A stretch of DNA of 59,004 bases from Pseudoflavonifractor sp. An184. GTDB taxonomy: Bacteria > Bacillota > Clostridia > Oscillospirales > Oscillospiraceae. The notes below the pieces were generated by a model. It had not been told where the DNA came from, did no database searches, and was given only the letters and a program-made list of their open reading frames with translations. Made by a program: the position numbers and the translations under genes. Below are positions 23,017-31,858 of this stretch, piece by piece (the stretch's first letter is position 1; each line of letters opens with the position of its first letter). Where the stretch lies: assembly GCF_002160305.1 (NCBI RefSeq), contig NZ_NFKI01000020.1:1-59004 (forward strand), read 5' to 3'.

Positions 23017-23943
23017 TCACTTCTCGACCGCACGGTCGAAAAAGTCCAGCATCCGCCGGTTGGTCTCCCGGCTCTCCGGCCAGTCCCACCAGCCCACCTC
23101 AAACACGTGGGTGAGCTGCTCCCCCTGCTCCCGCTTCCAGAGAATCACCTCGTGCTCCCAGGGGGAGCGGTCCAGGTAGTCTATCAGCCGCCGGCTCTGC
23201 CGGTAGTAGCGGTCGGGCTCGCTGGCAATGACCAGAATGGGGGGCAGGTCCAGACCAGGGGCGGTGTCCTCAAAGCTGGCGTGGCCGTAGAGGGGAGACA
23301 GCTTCCACCGGGGACCGAACAGCAGCTTCTGGTACTCCCGGCTCACCGCCTGGTCAAAGGGCGGACGGAGGAAGGCGAAGCGGTACACGTCGCACACCCC
23401 GTGGGCGATGGCCAGGGCGGTGAAGCCGCGCTTCAGGGGCTGAACCCCATAGAGGGCCTGGAGGGCGGGGCTCTTTTGAATGCAGGCGGCGAGGCCGGCC
23501 AGATGCCCTCCGGCGGAATCTCCCGTGAGCAGAACCCGGGACAGGTCAAAGCCGTGCTCCGCCCCGTGCTCCTCCAGCCAGCGGAGGCTGGCAAACACGT
23601 CCTGTACCTGTCCCCGGAGGTCCACCTGGGGCAGCAGGCGGTAGCTCATCCCCATCACGGCGTACCCCTGGGCGGCCAGGGCCATGCAGTAGTTCCGGTT
23701 CAGCTCCCGGTCCCCGTACATCCAGCCGCCCCCGTGGATATCCACCACCGTGGGCAGAGGGCCCTGGGCCCCCTCCGGGCGGTACAGGTTCAGGGTGTGC
23801 ATGGGGTCCCCGTCCGGCAGATAGGCCAGTCCGGCCTCCGCCGCCACCCCCTCCGGGCGGGGCTGGCGGGCCAGGCGGAGGGCGTCCTTCCGGCCGTTCT
23901 CCCGCCACTTCTTCTCAATCAGCATCCGGGTCAAATATCCCAT
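23017..23943 (-). CDS. Alpha/beta hydrolase (HSL-type esterase/lipase)
   Basis: A 308-residue cytoplasmic esterase. The oxyanion motif HGGGW (DIHGGGWMYG, about residue 78) and the nucleophile elbow GDSAGG (about 150) define the hormone-sensitive-lipase group; the aspartate and histidine fall near SEPDRYY and LTHVFEV. No signal peptide. AAGGAG is close to the ATG. Substrate unknown; short-chain esters are usual for this group. Confidence 0.88.
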   Translation of the reverse strand: MGYLTRMLIEKKWRENGRKDALRLARQPRPEGVAAEAGLAYLPDGDPMHTLNLYRPEGAQGPLPTVVDIHGGGWMYGDRELNRNYCMALAAQGYAVMGMSYRLLPQVDLRGQVQDVFASLRWLEEHGAEHGFDLSRVLLTGDSAGGHLAGLAACIQKSPALQALYGVQPLKRGFTALAIAHGVCDVYRFAFLRPPFDQAVSREYQKLLFGPRWKLSPLYGHASFEDTAPGLDLPPILVIASEPDRYYRQSRRLIDYLDRSPWEHEVILWKREQGEQLTHVFEVGWWDWPESRETNRRMLDFFDRAVEK

Positions 23944-23979
23944 TCAAAACTCCTTCTTTCGGCCCTCCCCAAGAGGAAA

Positions 23980-24012
23980 AAACAGCCCCGGCTTTCGGCC
24001 GGAGCTGTTTTT
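23980..24012 (-). terminator. Terminator of the ferredoxin gene
   Basis: On the minus strand, AACAGCTCCGGCC pairs with the facing CCGGGGCTGTT and is followed by TTTTTT. Confidence 0.75.
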
Positions 24013-24025
24013 CTTCCTGTGGAAC

Positions 24026-24196
24026 TTAGCCCTCAGAGATAGCGCCCATGGGGCAGGTACCAGCGCAGGAACCGCAGTCCAGGCAGGCACCGGCGTCGAT
24101 CACATAATGAGCGTCGCCCTGAGAAATGGCGCCCACGGGGCAGGCATCCGCGCAGGAACCACAGCTGATGCAAGCATCGCTAATAACATAAGCCAT
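24026..24196 (-). CDS. 2[4Fe-4S] ferredoxin
   Basis: A 56-residue clostridial ferredoxin. Two CxxCxxCxxxCP clusters (CISCGSCADACP and CLDCGSCAGTCP) bind two [4Fe-4S] centres; the two halves are similar, as expected from the ancient duplication. It begins MAYVISDACISCG. GGGAGGTG precedes the ATG. It carries low-potential electrons for fermentative redox enzymes. It sits alone with its own terminator, just upstream of the divergent ClpC-like gene. Confidence 0.96.
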   Translation of the reverse strand: MAYVISDACISCGSCADACPVGAISQGDAHYVIDAGACLDCGSCAGTCPMGAISEG

Positions 24197-24388
24197 TGGA
24201 ATACACCTCCCTTAAATGTACACCTTATTCTATCACATCTTTTTAAAATTGCAATGCTAATTTTTGCAAAAAGCGGGCATAGTTAAAAAAGAATTCCCGG
24301 TCAGGCGTCCAACATTCCGCCGGTCAGGTGTTGGGATGGTCTCTTTGGCGCCATGGCCGAATCCATGCAGACTGCGAGGCGATCCACA

Positions 24389-26836
24389 ATGGCGGACAAC
24401 CGCTTTACATCCACCGCCCTGGGGGCCATCCGGCTGGCCCAGGAAAACGCCGCCCGGCTGGGGCACAGCTATGTGGGCAGCGAACACCTCCTGCTGGGTC
24501 TGGCCAGTCAGGAGTACAGCTTGGCCGCCCGTCTCCTCCGGGAGGCGGGAGCGGACAGCCAGACCCTCCGGGCGGCCATCGCCCAGCTGGTGGGCACCGG
24601 GGTCCCCAACCGCACCCTGCACCAGGGGCTGACCCCCCAGTGCTGCCAGGTCATCCAGCGGGCGGCGGCGGAATGCCGCCGCCTCCAACAGCCCTCCGTC
24701 AGCGCAGAGCATCTGCTGCTGGGGCTGCTGCGGGAGCCAAACTGCTCGGCGGTGCGGCTGCTGGCCGACTGCCAGGTGGACAGCCAGGGCCTCTACCGGG
24801 CGGTGTGCGCCTCCCTGGGCGGGGAGGAGAACCCCCTCCGGTCCATCCGCCGGGAGCCGGAACGGGTCTCCGGGGACACCCGGCAGCTGGACCAGTGCGC
24901 CCGGGACTTGACGCGGATGGCCGCCGACGGCCGCCTGGACCCGGTGATCGGCCGGGAGGAGGAGCTCCAGCGGGTCATTCAGATCCTGTCCCGCCGCACC
25001 AAGAACAACCCCGCCCTCATCGGGGAGCCCGGCGTGGGCAAGACGGCGGTGGCGGAGGGGCTGGCTCTGGCCATCGCCGACGGCACCGCCCCCGCCCACC
25101 TGCTGGGCAGGCGGGTGTGCGCCCTGGACCTGTCCGCCATGGTGGCGGGCACCAAGTACCGGGGGGAGTTTGAGGAGAAGCTCAAGCACGTCCTTCAGGA
25201 GGTGCGCCGGGCGGGCAACATCATCCTGTTTATCGACGAGCTCCACACCATTGTGGGGGCGGGCTCCGCCGAGGGGGCCATCGACGCGGCCAACATTCTG
25301 AAACCCGCCCTCTCCCGGGGGGAGATCCAGGTCATTGGGGCCACCACCCTGGACGAGTACCGGAAGTATATCGAGAAGGACTCCGCCCTGGAGCGGCGGT
25401 TTCAGCCCATCACCGTCCGGGAGCCCACCCGGGAGCAGACCCTGGCCATTTTGAAGGGCCTCCGGGGGCGGTACGAGTCTCACCACCACCTGACCATCAC
25501 CGACCGCGCCCTGGAGGCGGCGGTGGACCTGTCCATCCGCTACCTGCCCCAGCGGTTTCTGCCCGACAAGGCCATCGACCTGGTGGACGAGGCGGCCGCC
25601 CAGGCCCGGCTGTCCGCCCGGACCCTCCCGCCCGAGCTGCGGCAGCTGGAGGAGCGGGCGGTCCAGGCGGGACGGCAGCTGGCCCAGGCCATCCGCAAGC
25701 AGGACTTTGAGGAGGCGGCCATGCTCCGGGACGCGGAGGGGGACTTCCGGCGGGAGCTGGAGGCGGGCCGCCGCCGCTGGCAGAAGCAGCAGGCCCCCCG
25801 GTCCGTGGGGGAGGCGCACATCCGGGCGGTGCTGTCTCAGTGGACCGGGGTCCCGGTGTGCGACCCGGACGAGGCCGACCGGAAGGCCCTGGCCGGGCTG
25901 GAGACCGCCCTGTGCCGGGACCTGCTGGGCCAGGACCAGGCGGCCCAGACGGTGGCGAGGGCCATCCGCCGGGGGCGGCTGGGGCTGAAGGACCCCCGGC
26001 GGCCGGTGGGCTGCTTCCTCCTGCTGGGCCCCACCGGGGTGGGCAAGACCCAGCTGTGCCGCTCCCTGGCCCGCACCCTGTTCGGCAGCGAGGAGGCCCT
26101 CCTCCGCTTCGACATGTCCGAGTATATGGAGTCCCACAGCGTCTCCCGCCTCATCGGCTCCCCGCCGGGCTATGTGGGCCACGAGGAGGGGGGACAGCTC
26201 ACCGAGCGGGTGCGCCGGAAGCCCTGGTCGGTGGTGCTGCTGGACGAGCTGGAGAAGGCCCACCGGGATGTGTGGTCCATCCTCCTCCAGGTGATGGAGG
26301 AGGGGGTGCTCACCGACGCCCAGGGGCGGAAAACCGACTTCCGAAATACTGTGCTGGTGATGACCTCCAACCTGGGGGCCCGTCATTTTCACCAAAAGGC
26401 CCGGCTGGGCTTCTCCCAGGGGCCGGAGGCCGACCGCTCCGCCCTGGAGCAGGCGGTGCTCCGGGAGGCCCGAAACACCTTTGCCCCGGAGTTTTTCAAC
26501 CGCCTGGACGCCGCCCTGGTGTTCCACCCCCTGGACAGCCAGACCCTGGCCGCCATTACCCAGCAGATGCTCTCCCAGACGGGGGAACGGCTCTCCGCCC
26601 TGGGGATCGGCCTCCAGGTGGAGCCGGAGGCGGTGCGACTCCTGGCCCAGACCGGGGCCGGCCAGGACTACGGCGCCCGGCCCCTCCGCCGGGCCATTGC
26701 CGCCCAGGTGGAGGACCCCGCCGCCGACCTGATGCTGGAGGGGTGTCTGAAAAAGGGGGACAGCCTCCAGGTATGGGCGGAGGAGGGGCAAATCAGGGTT
26801 GGGCCAACCGGATTTCCCAATTTGCGCCAGTCTTAA
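24389..26836 (+). CDS. ClpC-like AAA+ ATPase (Hsp100 unfoldase)
   Basis: An 815-residue protein with two Clp-N repeats (about 1-140), AAA-1 with GEPGVGKT near 212-219, a short middle domain with a UVR-like motif ([12 protein letters not shown]), and AAA-2 with GPTGVGKT near 547-554. The LGF loop (KARLGFSQG) is the tripeptide that docks ClpP, so it probably feeds a ClpP protease encoded elsewhere. Start at 24389 ([14 protein letters not shown]) aligns with the usual ClpC N-terminus; earlier in-frame ATGs at 24353 and 24365 are possible. The partner genes ctsR and mcsAB, which normally precede clpC, are absent here. Confidence 0.9.
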   Translation: MADNRFTSTALGAIRLAQENAARLGHSYVGSEHLLLGLASQEYSLAARLLREAGADSQTLRAAIAQLVGTGVPNRTLHQGLTPQCCQVIQRAAAECRRLQQPSVSAEHLLLGLLREPNCSAVRLLADCQVDSQGLYRAVCASLGGEENPLRSIRREPERVSGDTRQLDQCARDLTRMAADGRLDPVIGREEELQRVIQILSRRTKNNPALIGEPGVGKTAVAEGLALAIADGTAPAHLLGRRVCALDLSAMVAGTKYRGEFEEKLKHVLQEVRRAGNIILFIDELHTIVGAGSAEGAIDAANILKPALSRGEIQVIGATTLDEYRKYIEKDSALERRFQPITVREPTREQTLAILKGLRGRYESHHHLTITDRALEAAVDLSIRYLPQRFLPDKAIDLVDEAAAQARLSARTLPPELRQLEERAVQAGRQLAQAIRKQDFEEAAMLRDAEGDFRRELEAGRRRWQKQQAPRSVGEAHIRAVLSQWTGVPVCDPDEADRKALAGLETALCRDLLGQDQAAQTVARAIRRGRLGLKDPRRPVGCFLLLGPTGVGKTQLCRSLARTLFGSEEALLRFDMSEYMESHSVSRLIGSPPGYVGHEEGGQLTERVRRKPWSVVLLDELEKAHRDVWSILLQVMEEGVLTDAQGRKTDFRNTVLVMTSNLGARHFHQKARLGFSQGPEADRSALEQAVLREARNTFAPEFFNRLDAALVFHPLDSQTLAAITQQMLSQTGERLSALGIGLQVEPEAVRLLAQTGAGQDYGARPLRRAIAAQVEDPAADLMLEGCLKKGDSLQVWAEEGQIRVGPTGFPNLRQS

Positions 26837-26872
26837 TATAATATTAAAAATTAGATTTGGTAGTTTTTTATA

Positions 26873-26901
26873 TTGATATTCCCATAGGGCTGGGGTATAC
26901 T
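26873..26901 (+). promoter_or_regulatory. Promoter of the hemolysin III gene
   Basis: TTGATA (26873-26878), a 17-bp spacer and TATACT (26896-26901). It stands in an AT-rich gap after the ClpC-like gene. Confidence 0.7.
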
Positions 26902-26987
26902 GTATTTGACAAAGGAAATTTCAACCGGAACTCCCCCGCATTCCGCGGGCCTGTTCCGGCTGTCCAGAAAAGAGAGGAGTGTTCTTG

Positions 26988-27710
26988 ATGCGTGAACCTG
27001 CTGTGGCCCTCGGCGCTGCGGTCCCCCGCGTTAAACCCCGCCGCCGGAAAGAGGTGCGGGACCCCTATGACGGCCTGCGGCCCTGGTCGGCCATCACCCA
27101 CGGCATCGGCGCGGGGCTGGCGGTGATCGGCACTCTGCTGCTGGTGGGACGCTCCCTGTGGGAGGGGAACTGGTTCCACGCCGTGGTGTTTCTGATCTAC
27201 GGCCTGTCCATGATCTGCCTGTACACCGCCAGCACCCTGTACCACTGCGTCAACACCTCGGTGGCCAAGCGGATCGCCCTGCGGAAGTACGACCACTGCT
27301 CCATCTATCTGCTCATCGCCGGGAGCTACACTCCCATCTGCACCACCGTCCTCCGGGAGGACGGCGGAATCCCCCTCCTGTCGGTGATCTGGGCCCTGGC
27401 TTTCGCCGGGATCATCCTCACCATCGCCAAGCTGGACATCCCCCGCTGGCTCACCAGCGTCATCTATCTGGTGATGGGCTGGCTGTCCCTGGCGGCCATC
27501 GTCCCTCTGGTGCGGCTGCTGCCCACGGCGGGGATGGTGTGGCTGGTGCTGGGCGGCGTGCTGTACACCGTGGGCGGCGTGCTGTACGCGGTGAAGTGGC
27601 CGGGCCGGAACAACCCCCGCTTCGGCTGCCACGAGATCTTCCACGTGTTCATCCTCCTGGGTTCTCTGTGCCATTTCTTCCTGATGTACCAGGTAATCGC
27701 CCACCTATGA
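26988..27710 (+). CDS. Hemolysin III family (PAQR-type) membrane protein
   Basis: A 240-residue protein with seven hydrophobic helices. Family hallmarks are WSAITHGIGAGLAV, STLYHCV near the second helix, KYDHCSIYLLIAGSYTPI and the C-terminal CHEIFHVFILLGSLCHF; the conserved histidines form the putative metal site of PAQR proteins. Bacterial members are integral membrane proteins of uncertain function, and the hemolysin name is historical. The ATG at 26988 has GAGAGGAG upstream and is preferred to GTG 26979. Confidence 0.9.
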   Translation: MREPAVALGAAVPRVKPRRRKEVRDPYDGLRPWSAITHGIGAGLAVIGTLLLVGRSLWEGNWFHAVVFLIYGLSMICLYTASTLYHCVNTSVAKRIALRKYDHCSIYLLIAGSYTPICTTVLREDGGIPLLSVIWALAFAGIILTIAKLDIPRWLTSVIYLVMGWLSLAAIVPLVRLLPTAGMVWLVLGGVLYTVGGVLYAVKWPGRNNPRFGCHEIFHVFILLGSLCHFFLMYQVIAHL

Positions 27711-27718
27711 GCCAAATA

Positions 27719-27757
27719 AAAACCGTCTGAGCTCCACAGGATCTCAGACGGTTTTTT
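27719..27757. terminator. Terminator between the hemolysin III and MATE genes
   Basis: AAACCGTCTGAG / CTCAGACGGTTT with an 11-base loop and TTTTTT; bidirectional between convergent genes. Confidence 0.85.
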
Positions 27758-27761
27758 GCAC

Positions 27762-29147
27762 TTATTTTTTAGGCAGGCTCAGGGGCTTGATCTCATGCAG
27801 GTACACCCGGCGCAGGAAGATGGTGCACAGGGTCAGGGAGAACAGCTCCGCGATGGGGAAGGCCCACCACACCAGCTCCAGGTTCCCGGTGAGGGAGAGC
27901 AGGAAGCCCACCGGCAGGAGGACCACCAGCTGCCGCACCACGGACACCGTGAGGCTCAGCACCCCGTGGCCCAGGGCCTGGAACACGGAGGAGCACACGA
28001 TGGCGTAACCGGCAAACAGGAAGCTCAGGGAGATGATCCGCAGGGCGGGCACGCCGATGGTGAGCATGTCGCCGCTGTCCCCCTCCGCCCGGAACAGATT
28101 CAGCATGACGCCGGGGGCAAACTGGAAGATCAGCAGGCCCACCAGCATGATGCACACCGCGTAGGTGATACTGAGCTTGATAGTCTTCATAATCCGGTCC
28201 GGGCGGCGGGCGCCGTAGTTATAGGCCACGATGGGCACCATGCCGTTGTTCAGGCCGAACACGGGCATAAAGATGAAGGACTGGAGCTTGAAGTACACTC
28301 CGAAAACCGCCGTGGCGGTGGTGGTGAAGGAGATGAGAATTTTATTCATGCCGAACACCATCACCGATCCGATGGACTGCATGATGATGGAGGGGATGCC
28401 CACGCTGTAAATGCGGGCGATGATCCGCCCGTCCGGACGGAAGCCCCGGAACTGGAACTGAATGTCGTGGTTCCGGGTCAGGTTGAAGAAAATGGACAGG
28501 CAGGCGGCCAGGATCTGGCCCAGGACGGTGGCCAGGGCGGCTCCCGCCACCTCCATCCGGGGGAAGCCGAACAGGCCAAAGATCAGGATGGGGTCCATGA
28601 TGATGTTGATAATGGCGCCCACCGCCTGGGTGATCATGGTGTAGAAGGTGCGCCCGGTGGCCTGAAGCACCCGGTCAAAGGTGATCTGTACGAACAGGCC
28701 CACCGACAATCCGCAGACGATGGTCATGTACTCCGTGCCGTAATCCACAATGGCCTGCTGGCCGGTCTGCACCTGGAAAAAGAACCGGGAGCATGTCAGG
28801 CCGATGGCCATGAACACCAGGCAGCTGAGGATAGCCAGAAACAGGCCGTTCATGGCGGCGGCGTTGGCCCGGCGCTGGCGGCGCTCGCCCAGGCTCTTGG
28901 ACAGCAGGGCGTTGATGCCCACGCCGGTACCCACGGCCACGGCGATCATCAGATTCTGTACCGGGAAGGCCAGGGAGACGGCATTCAGCGCGTCCTCGCT
29001 GATCTGGGCCACAAAGTAGCTGTCCACCACGTTGTAGAGGGCCTGCACCAGCATGGAGATCATCATAGGGATGGCCATGGACAACAGGAGCCGGTTCACC
29101 GGCATGGTGCCCATCTTATTTTCCGCAGGGGGCTGACGTTCGCTCAT
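27762..29147 (-). CDS. MATE-family efflux transporter (second)
   Basis: A 461-residue multidrug/metabolite exporter with about 12 helices; PMMISMLVQALYNVVDSYFVAQ and the paired PILIFGLFGFPRMEVAGAALAT region are typical. It is only distantly similar to the MATE protein at 13278-14624. Start ATG 29147 (MSERQPP) is preceded by AAAAGGAG; the frame continues upstream through low-complexity sequence that is not coding. No regulator is adjacent. Confidence 0.9.
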   Translation of the reverse strand: MSERQPPAENKMGTMPVNRLLLSMAIPMMISMLVQALYNVVDSYFVAQISEDALNAVSLAFPVQNLMIAVAVGTGVGINALLSKSLGERRQRRANAAAMNGLFLAILSCLVFMAIGLTCSRFFFQVQTGQQAIVDYGTEYMTIVCGLSVGLFVQITFDRVLQATGRTFYTMITQAVGAIINIIMDPILIFGLFGFPRMEVAGAALATVLGQILAACLSIFFNLTRNHDIQFQFRGFRPDGRIIARIYSVGIPSIIMQSIGSVMVFGMNKILISFTTTATAVFGVYFKLQSFIFMPVFGLNNGMVPIVAYNYGARRPDRIMKTIKLSITYAVCIMLVGLLIFQFAPGVMLNLFRAEGDSGDMLTIGVPALRIISLSFLFAGYAIVCSSVFQALGHGVLSLTVSVVRQLVVLLPVGFLLSLTGNLELVWWAFPIAELFSLTLCTIFLRRVYLHEIKPLSLPKK

Positions 29148-29244
29148 CACACACAACTCCTTTTTCTTTTCATCTCTTTTCTTGGGGGAAAGATGGAGAA
29201 AGCCAATATTTTGAGGGGCCAAGCATGTACCTGGAGACTATCCA

Positions 29245-29374
29245 ACCGGCCTTCTGGCCGGCGGCGCTTTTGCGCCGTACAAGCGTTTTCGCCGCAGGCG
29301 AAAACCTTGGCCCAGGGCGAATTCATTTCGCCCGAGCATTTTAAATCAACGGGTGGAGCCGCCCTCCGGGCGGC
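29245..29374 (+). repeat. Hairpin-array element, copy A3
   Basis: The same four stem-loops as A2: CCGGCC/GGCCGG, CGGCGC/GCGCCG, GTTTTCGCC/GGCGAAAAC, GGGCGAA-ttcat-TTCGCCC, then GAGCATTTTAAATC and a GCCGCCC/GGGCGGC end hairpin. It lies between the MATE start and tRNA-Leu. Confidence 0.8.
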
Positions 29375-29379
29375 AAAAC

Positions 29380-29422
29380 CCAAAAAGAAAGACATCTGCA
29401 AAGCAGATGTCTTTCTTTTTGG
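29380..29422 (-). terminator. Perfect palindrome at the tRNA-Leu 3' end
   Basis: Twenty bases on each arm (CCAAAAAGAAAGACATCTGC and its exact complement) around a three-base loop. On the minus strand it begins at the CCA end of tRNA-Leu and ends in a T-rich arm, so it can terminate the tRNA transcript. Confidence 0.8.
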
Positions 29423-29506
29423 TGCGGCTGACGGGAGTCGAACCCGTACGCCCGTCCGGACACAAGCACCTCAAGCTTGCCAGTCTACCAATTCCAGCAC
29501 AGCCGC
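29420..29506 (-). tRNA. tRNA-Leu(GAG)
   Basis: Minus-strand cloverleaf: acceptor GCGGCTG/CAGCCGC, anticodon stem CAAGC/GCTTG with loop TTGAGGT (anticodon GAG), a long variable arm, T-arm GGTTCGACTCC and an encoded CCA end (29420-29422). Confidence 0.95.
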
Positions 29507-29510
29507 AGAC

Positions 29511-29565
29511 AAGCGGTTTTCAAAAACCGCTTTATTATTATACTGTCACAGGACCGGTTTGTCAA
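29511..29565 (-). promoter_or_regulatory. Consensus promoter of tRNA-Leu plus leader hairpin
   Basis: On the minus strand, TTGACA (29560-29565), 17 bp, TATAAT (29537-29542), both perfect. Between the -10 and the tRNA is AAGCGGTTTT / AAAACCGCTT (29511-29532), a hairpin in the pre-tRNA leader that may guide 5' processing. Confidence 0.85.
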
Positions 29566-29586
29566 TGGTTTTTCCAGCCGAATCCC

Positions 29587-29967
29587 TCACTTTTTCTGCT
29601 GCCGCTGGGCCTGCATGGCCTCGTGCTCCCGGCGCAGCTCAGTCCACAGCTGTTGAGAGGTCCAGGTGCGGTTGGTGGGAGTGAGCATGGCCTTCAGGGC
29701 GATGCGGGGCAGGCCAGCCCGGCCCATGGCGGTGAGCAGGTGGTCCAGTTTCTCATGGGGGAGATTACAGAACACCAGCATGGGGTCGGAGAATTCCTCC
29801 TCCACCGGCGCCTTCTCCTCACTGCGGCCCAGCAGGTCCTCCAGCGTCAGACCGTACTGGTCCGCCTCCACCGGGCGGATGCGCACCCGGAGCATGAGGA
29901 AAATCTGGCGCAGCTTGGCCCACTGCTCGCCGCTGCAGTTGTACATCAGGACGGTTTCTACTGCCAT
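29587..29967 (-). CDS. DUF3783 domain protein
   Basis: A 126-residue protein. The C-terminal half (DPMLVFCNLPHEKLDHLL, then GLPRIALKAMLTPTN and WTELRREHEAM) matches DUF3783, a small Firmicutes family of unknown function. The N-terminal half (MYNCSGEQWAKLRQIFLMLRVRIRPV) resembles a ferredoxin-like beta-alpha-beta unit. AAAGGAGAAG precedes the ATG. It is downstream of nothing on its strand and runs toward tRNA-Leu. Confidence 0.75.
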   Translation of the reverse strand: MAVETVLMYNCSGEQWAKLRQIFLMLRVRIRPVEADQYGLTLEDLLGRSEEKAPVEEEFSDPMLVFCNLPHEKLDHLLTAMGRAGLPRIALKAMLTPTNRTWTSQQLWTELRREHEAMQAQRQQKK

Positions 29968-29999
29968 AATGGATCTTCTCCTTTTGAGATGGGCTCGGG

Positions 30000-30425
30000 G
30001 GTATTTCGCCGCCCGCGGGCGAGTCTCTGTTTCTGCTTCGCAGAGGAGTTCCGCCGTCTGCGGACGGCGGGTTACTTTGCCCGCGGCGGCAAAGTAACCA
30101 AAACGCCGCCGGGGACGCGGCCGATGGACTACGGCTCCGCTCTGCTCCGCCTAGGTCCATAGGTCCGCTTTCCCCGGACCCCATTTACGGGGGTTATCCC
30201 TTGAGCCGGGCAGAATATTTCCGGCGCGCAAAATTTGAGTGGTTGGTCTGAATTCCTGCCGGGCCGCTGGGCCCTGGGTTTGCAAAAATTGATACCGGTG
30301 CGATTCCACCGCCGCGCCTGGATTTGCCGAACCATCGCTCCCGGTGCGTTTTCGCCGTAGGGGCGGTCCTGCGGTCGTCCGCGAAGGCCGCCTCTACACT
30401 CTTCACTCTTAACTCTCCACTCTAA
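30000..30425 (+). repeat. Composite intergenic block, copy 2, plus a direct-repeat tail
   Basis: Parts in order: a hairpin GGTTACTTTGCC/GGCAAAGTAACC (30069-30098) followed by CGCCGGGG; a GTAGGTCCATAG-type middle; a conserved segment from 30216 to 30367 (partner 6604-6750); a GTAGGGGC palindrome; and a CTCTTCACTCTTAACTCTCC tract. No gene is present between the DUF3783 start and the metY end. Confidence 0.7.
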
Positions 30426-30429
30426 AAGC

Positions 30430-31713
30430 TCAGACGTTGGCCAGTGCCTGCTCCAGGTCGGCGATAATATCTTTGGCGTCTTCAATGCCCACGGAGAAGC
30501 GCACCAGGTCGGGGGACACCCCGGCGGCGGCAAGCTCCTCGTCGTTCATCTGCCGGTGGGTGGAGGAGGCGGGGTGGAGCACACAGGTCTTTGCGTCGGC
30601 CACATGGGTGGCGATGGAGGCCAGCTTCAGCCCGGCCATGAACTTCTCCGCCGCAGCCCGGCCGCCCTTCACGCCGAAGACCACCACGCCGCAGGTGCCG
30701 TTGGGCAGGTACTTTTTGGCGCGCTCGTAGTATTTGTCCCCGGGCAGGCCGGCATACTCCACCCAGGCGATCTTCTCGTGGCCCTGGAGGTACTCGGCCA
30801 CCGCCTGGGCGTTCTCACAGTGCTTCTTCATCCGCAGGGGCAGAGTCTCCAGGCCCACATTCAGCAGGAAGCAGTTGTGGGGGGAGGGGATGGACCCCAG
30901 GTCCCGCATGAGCTGGACGGTGGCCTTGGTGATGTAGGCCCCGCCCAGGCCGAAGCGCTCGGTATAGGTCACCCCGTGGTAGCTCTCGTCGGGGGTGGTG
31001 AGGCCGGGGAACTTGTCCTTGTGGGCGTTCCAGTCAAAGTTGCCGCTGTCCACAATGGCGCCGCCCACAGTGAGGGCGTGGCCGTCCATATACTTGGTGG
31101 TGGAGTGGGTGACGATGTCGCAGCCCCACTGGAAGGGACGGCAGTTCACCGGGGTAGCGAAGGTGTTGTCCATGATGAGGGGCACCCCGTGGGCGTGGGC
31201 CGCCTTGGCGAACTTCTCAATATCCAGGATGGTGAGGGCGGGGTTGGCAATGGTCTCGCCGAACACCGCCTTGGTGTTGGGCCGGAAGGCGGCGTTCAGC
31301 TCCTCCTCGGAGCACTCCGGGTCCACGAAGGTGAACTCGATGCCCATGCGCTTCATGGTGACGGCGAACAGGTTGAAGGTGCCGCCGTAGATGGAGGTGG
31401 AGGAGATCACATGGTCCCCGCAGCCGGCAATGTTGAAGATGGCGTAGAAGTTGGCCGCCTGTCCGGAGGACAGGAGCATGGCTGCGGTGCCCCCCTCCAG
31501 GGCGCAGATCTTGGCCGCCACCATGTCGTTGGTGGGGTTCTGCAGGCGGGTGTAGAAGTAGCCGCTGGCCTCCAAGTCGAACAGCTTGCCCATCTCCTCG
31601 CTGGTCTCATAGCGGAAGGTGGTGGACTGGATGATGGGGATGTTCCGGGGCTCCCCGTTTCCGGGGCGGTAGCCCGCGTGGAGGCAGTCGGTGGAGATCT
31701 GATAATCGGACAT
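30430..31713 (-). CDS. metY: O-acetylhomoserine sulfhydrylase
   Basis: A 427-residue PLP enzyme of the Cys/Met metabolism family, which makes homocysteine from O-acetylhomoserine and sulfide. Typical features: ARGENTS-like opening TDCLHAGYRPGNGEPRNIPI, SSGQAANFYAI, DNTFATPVNCRPF, the PLP lysine in HSTTKYMDGHALTVGG, and the C-terminal HPASSTHRQM with RFSVGIEDAKDI. AGAAAGAAGG lies before the ATG. It is paralogous to the gene at 40432-41721. No MetX, MetA or S-box riboswitch was found nearby. Confidence 0.93.
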   Translation of the reverse strand: MSDYQISTDCLHAGYRPGNGEPRNIPIIQSTTFRYETSEEMGKLFDLEASGYFYTRLQNPTNDMVAAKICALEGGTAAMLLSSGQAANFYAIFNIAGCGDHVISSTSIYGGTFNLFAVTMKRMGIEFTFVDPECSEEELNAAFRPNTKAVFGETIANPALTILDIEKFAKAAHAHGVPLIMDNTFATPVNCRPFQWGCDIVTHSTTKYMDGHALTVGGAIVDSGNFDWNAHKDKFPGLTTPDESYHGVTYTERFGLGGAYITKATVQLMRDLGSIPSPHNCFLLNVGLETLPLRMKKHCENAQAVAEYLQGHEKIAWVEYAGLPGDKYYERAKKYLPNGTCGVVVFGVKGGRAAAEKFMAGLKLASIATHVADAKTCVLHPASSTHRQMNDEELAAAGVSPDLVRFSVGIEDAKDIIADLEQALANV

Positions 31714-31778
31714 GGGAATTCCTTCTTTCTGAATGATCCGGCGGAGAAAAAACCGCTCCGGGAATTTTTGATAAAAAA

Positions 31779-31807
31779 ATGGTAGCGTGCTTTTCCCCGT
31801 TTGTCAA
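31779..31807 (-). promoter_or_regulatory. Promoter of metY (first copy)
   Basis: On the minus strand, TTGACA (31802-31807), 17 bp, TACCAT (31779-31784). The leader of about 65 nt has no recognisable riboswitch. Confidence 0.65.
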
Positions 31808-31816
31808 GCGGTTCCG

Positions 31817-31852
31817 GAAAAAACCAGTGCGGAGAGGCCGCCCTCTCCGCAC
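31817..31852 (-). terminator. Terminator of the walJ-rlmH unit
   Basis: GTGCGGAGAGG / CCTCTCCGCAC with a four-base loop; on the minus strand followed by TGGTTTTTT. Confidence 0.8.
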
Positions 31853-31858
31853 GAAGCT

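Noticed and set aside
24257-26791. An 844-codon frame antisense to the ClpC-like gene
   Set aside because: Antisense shadow; the sense strand carries both Walker motifs and the LGF loop.
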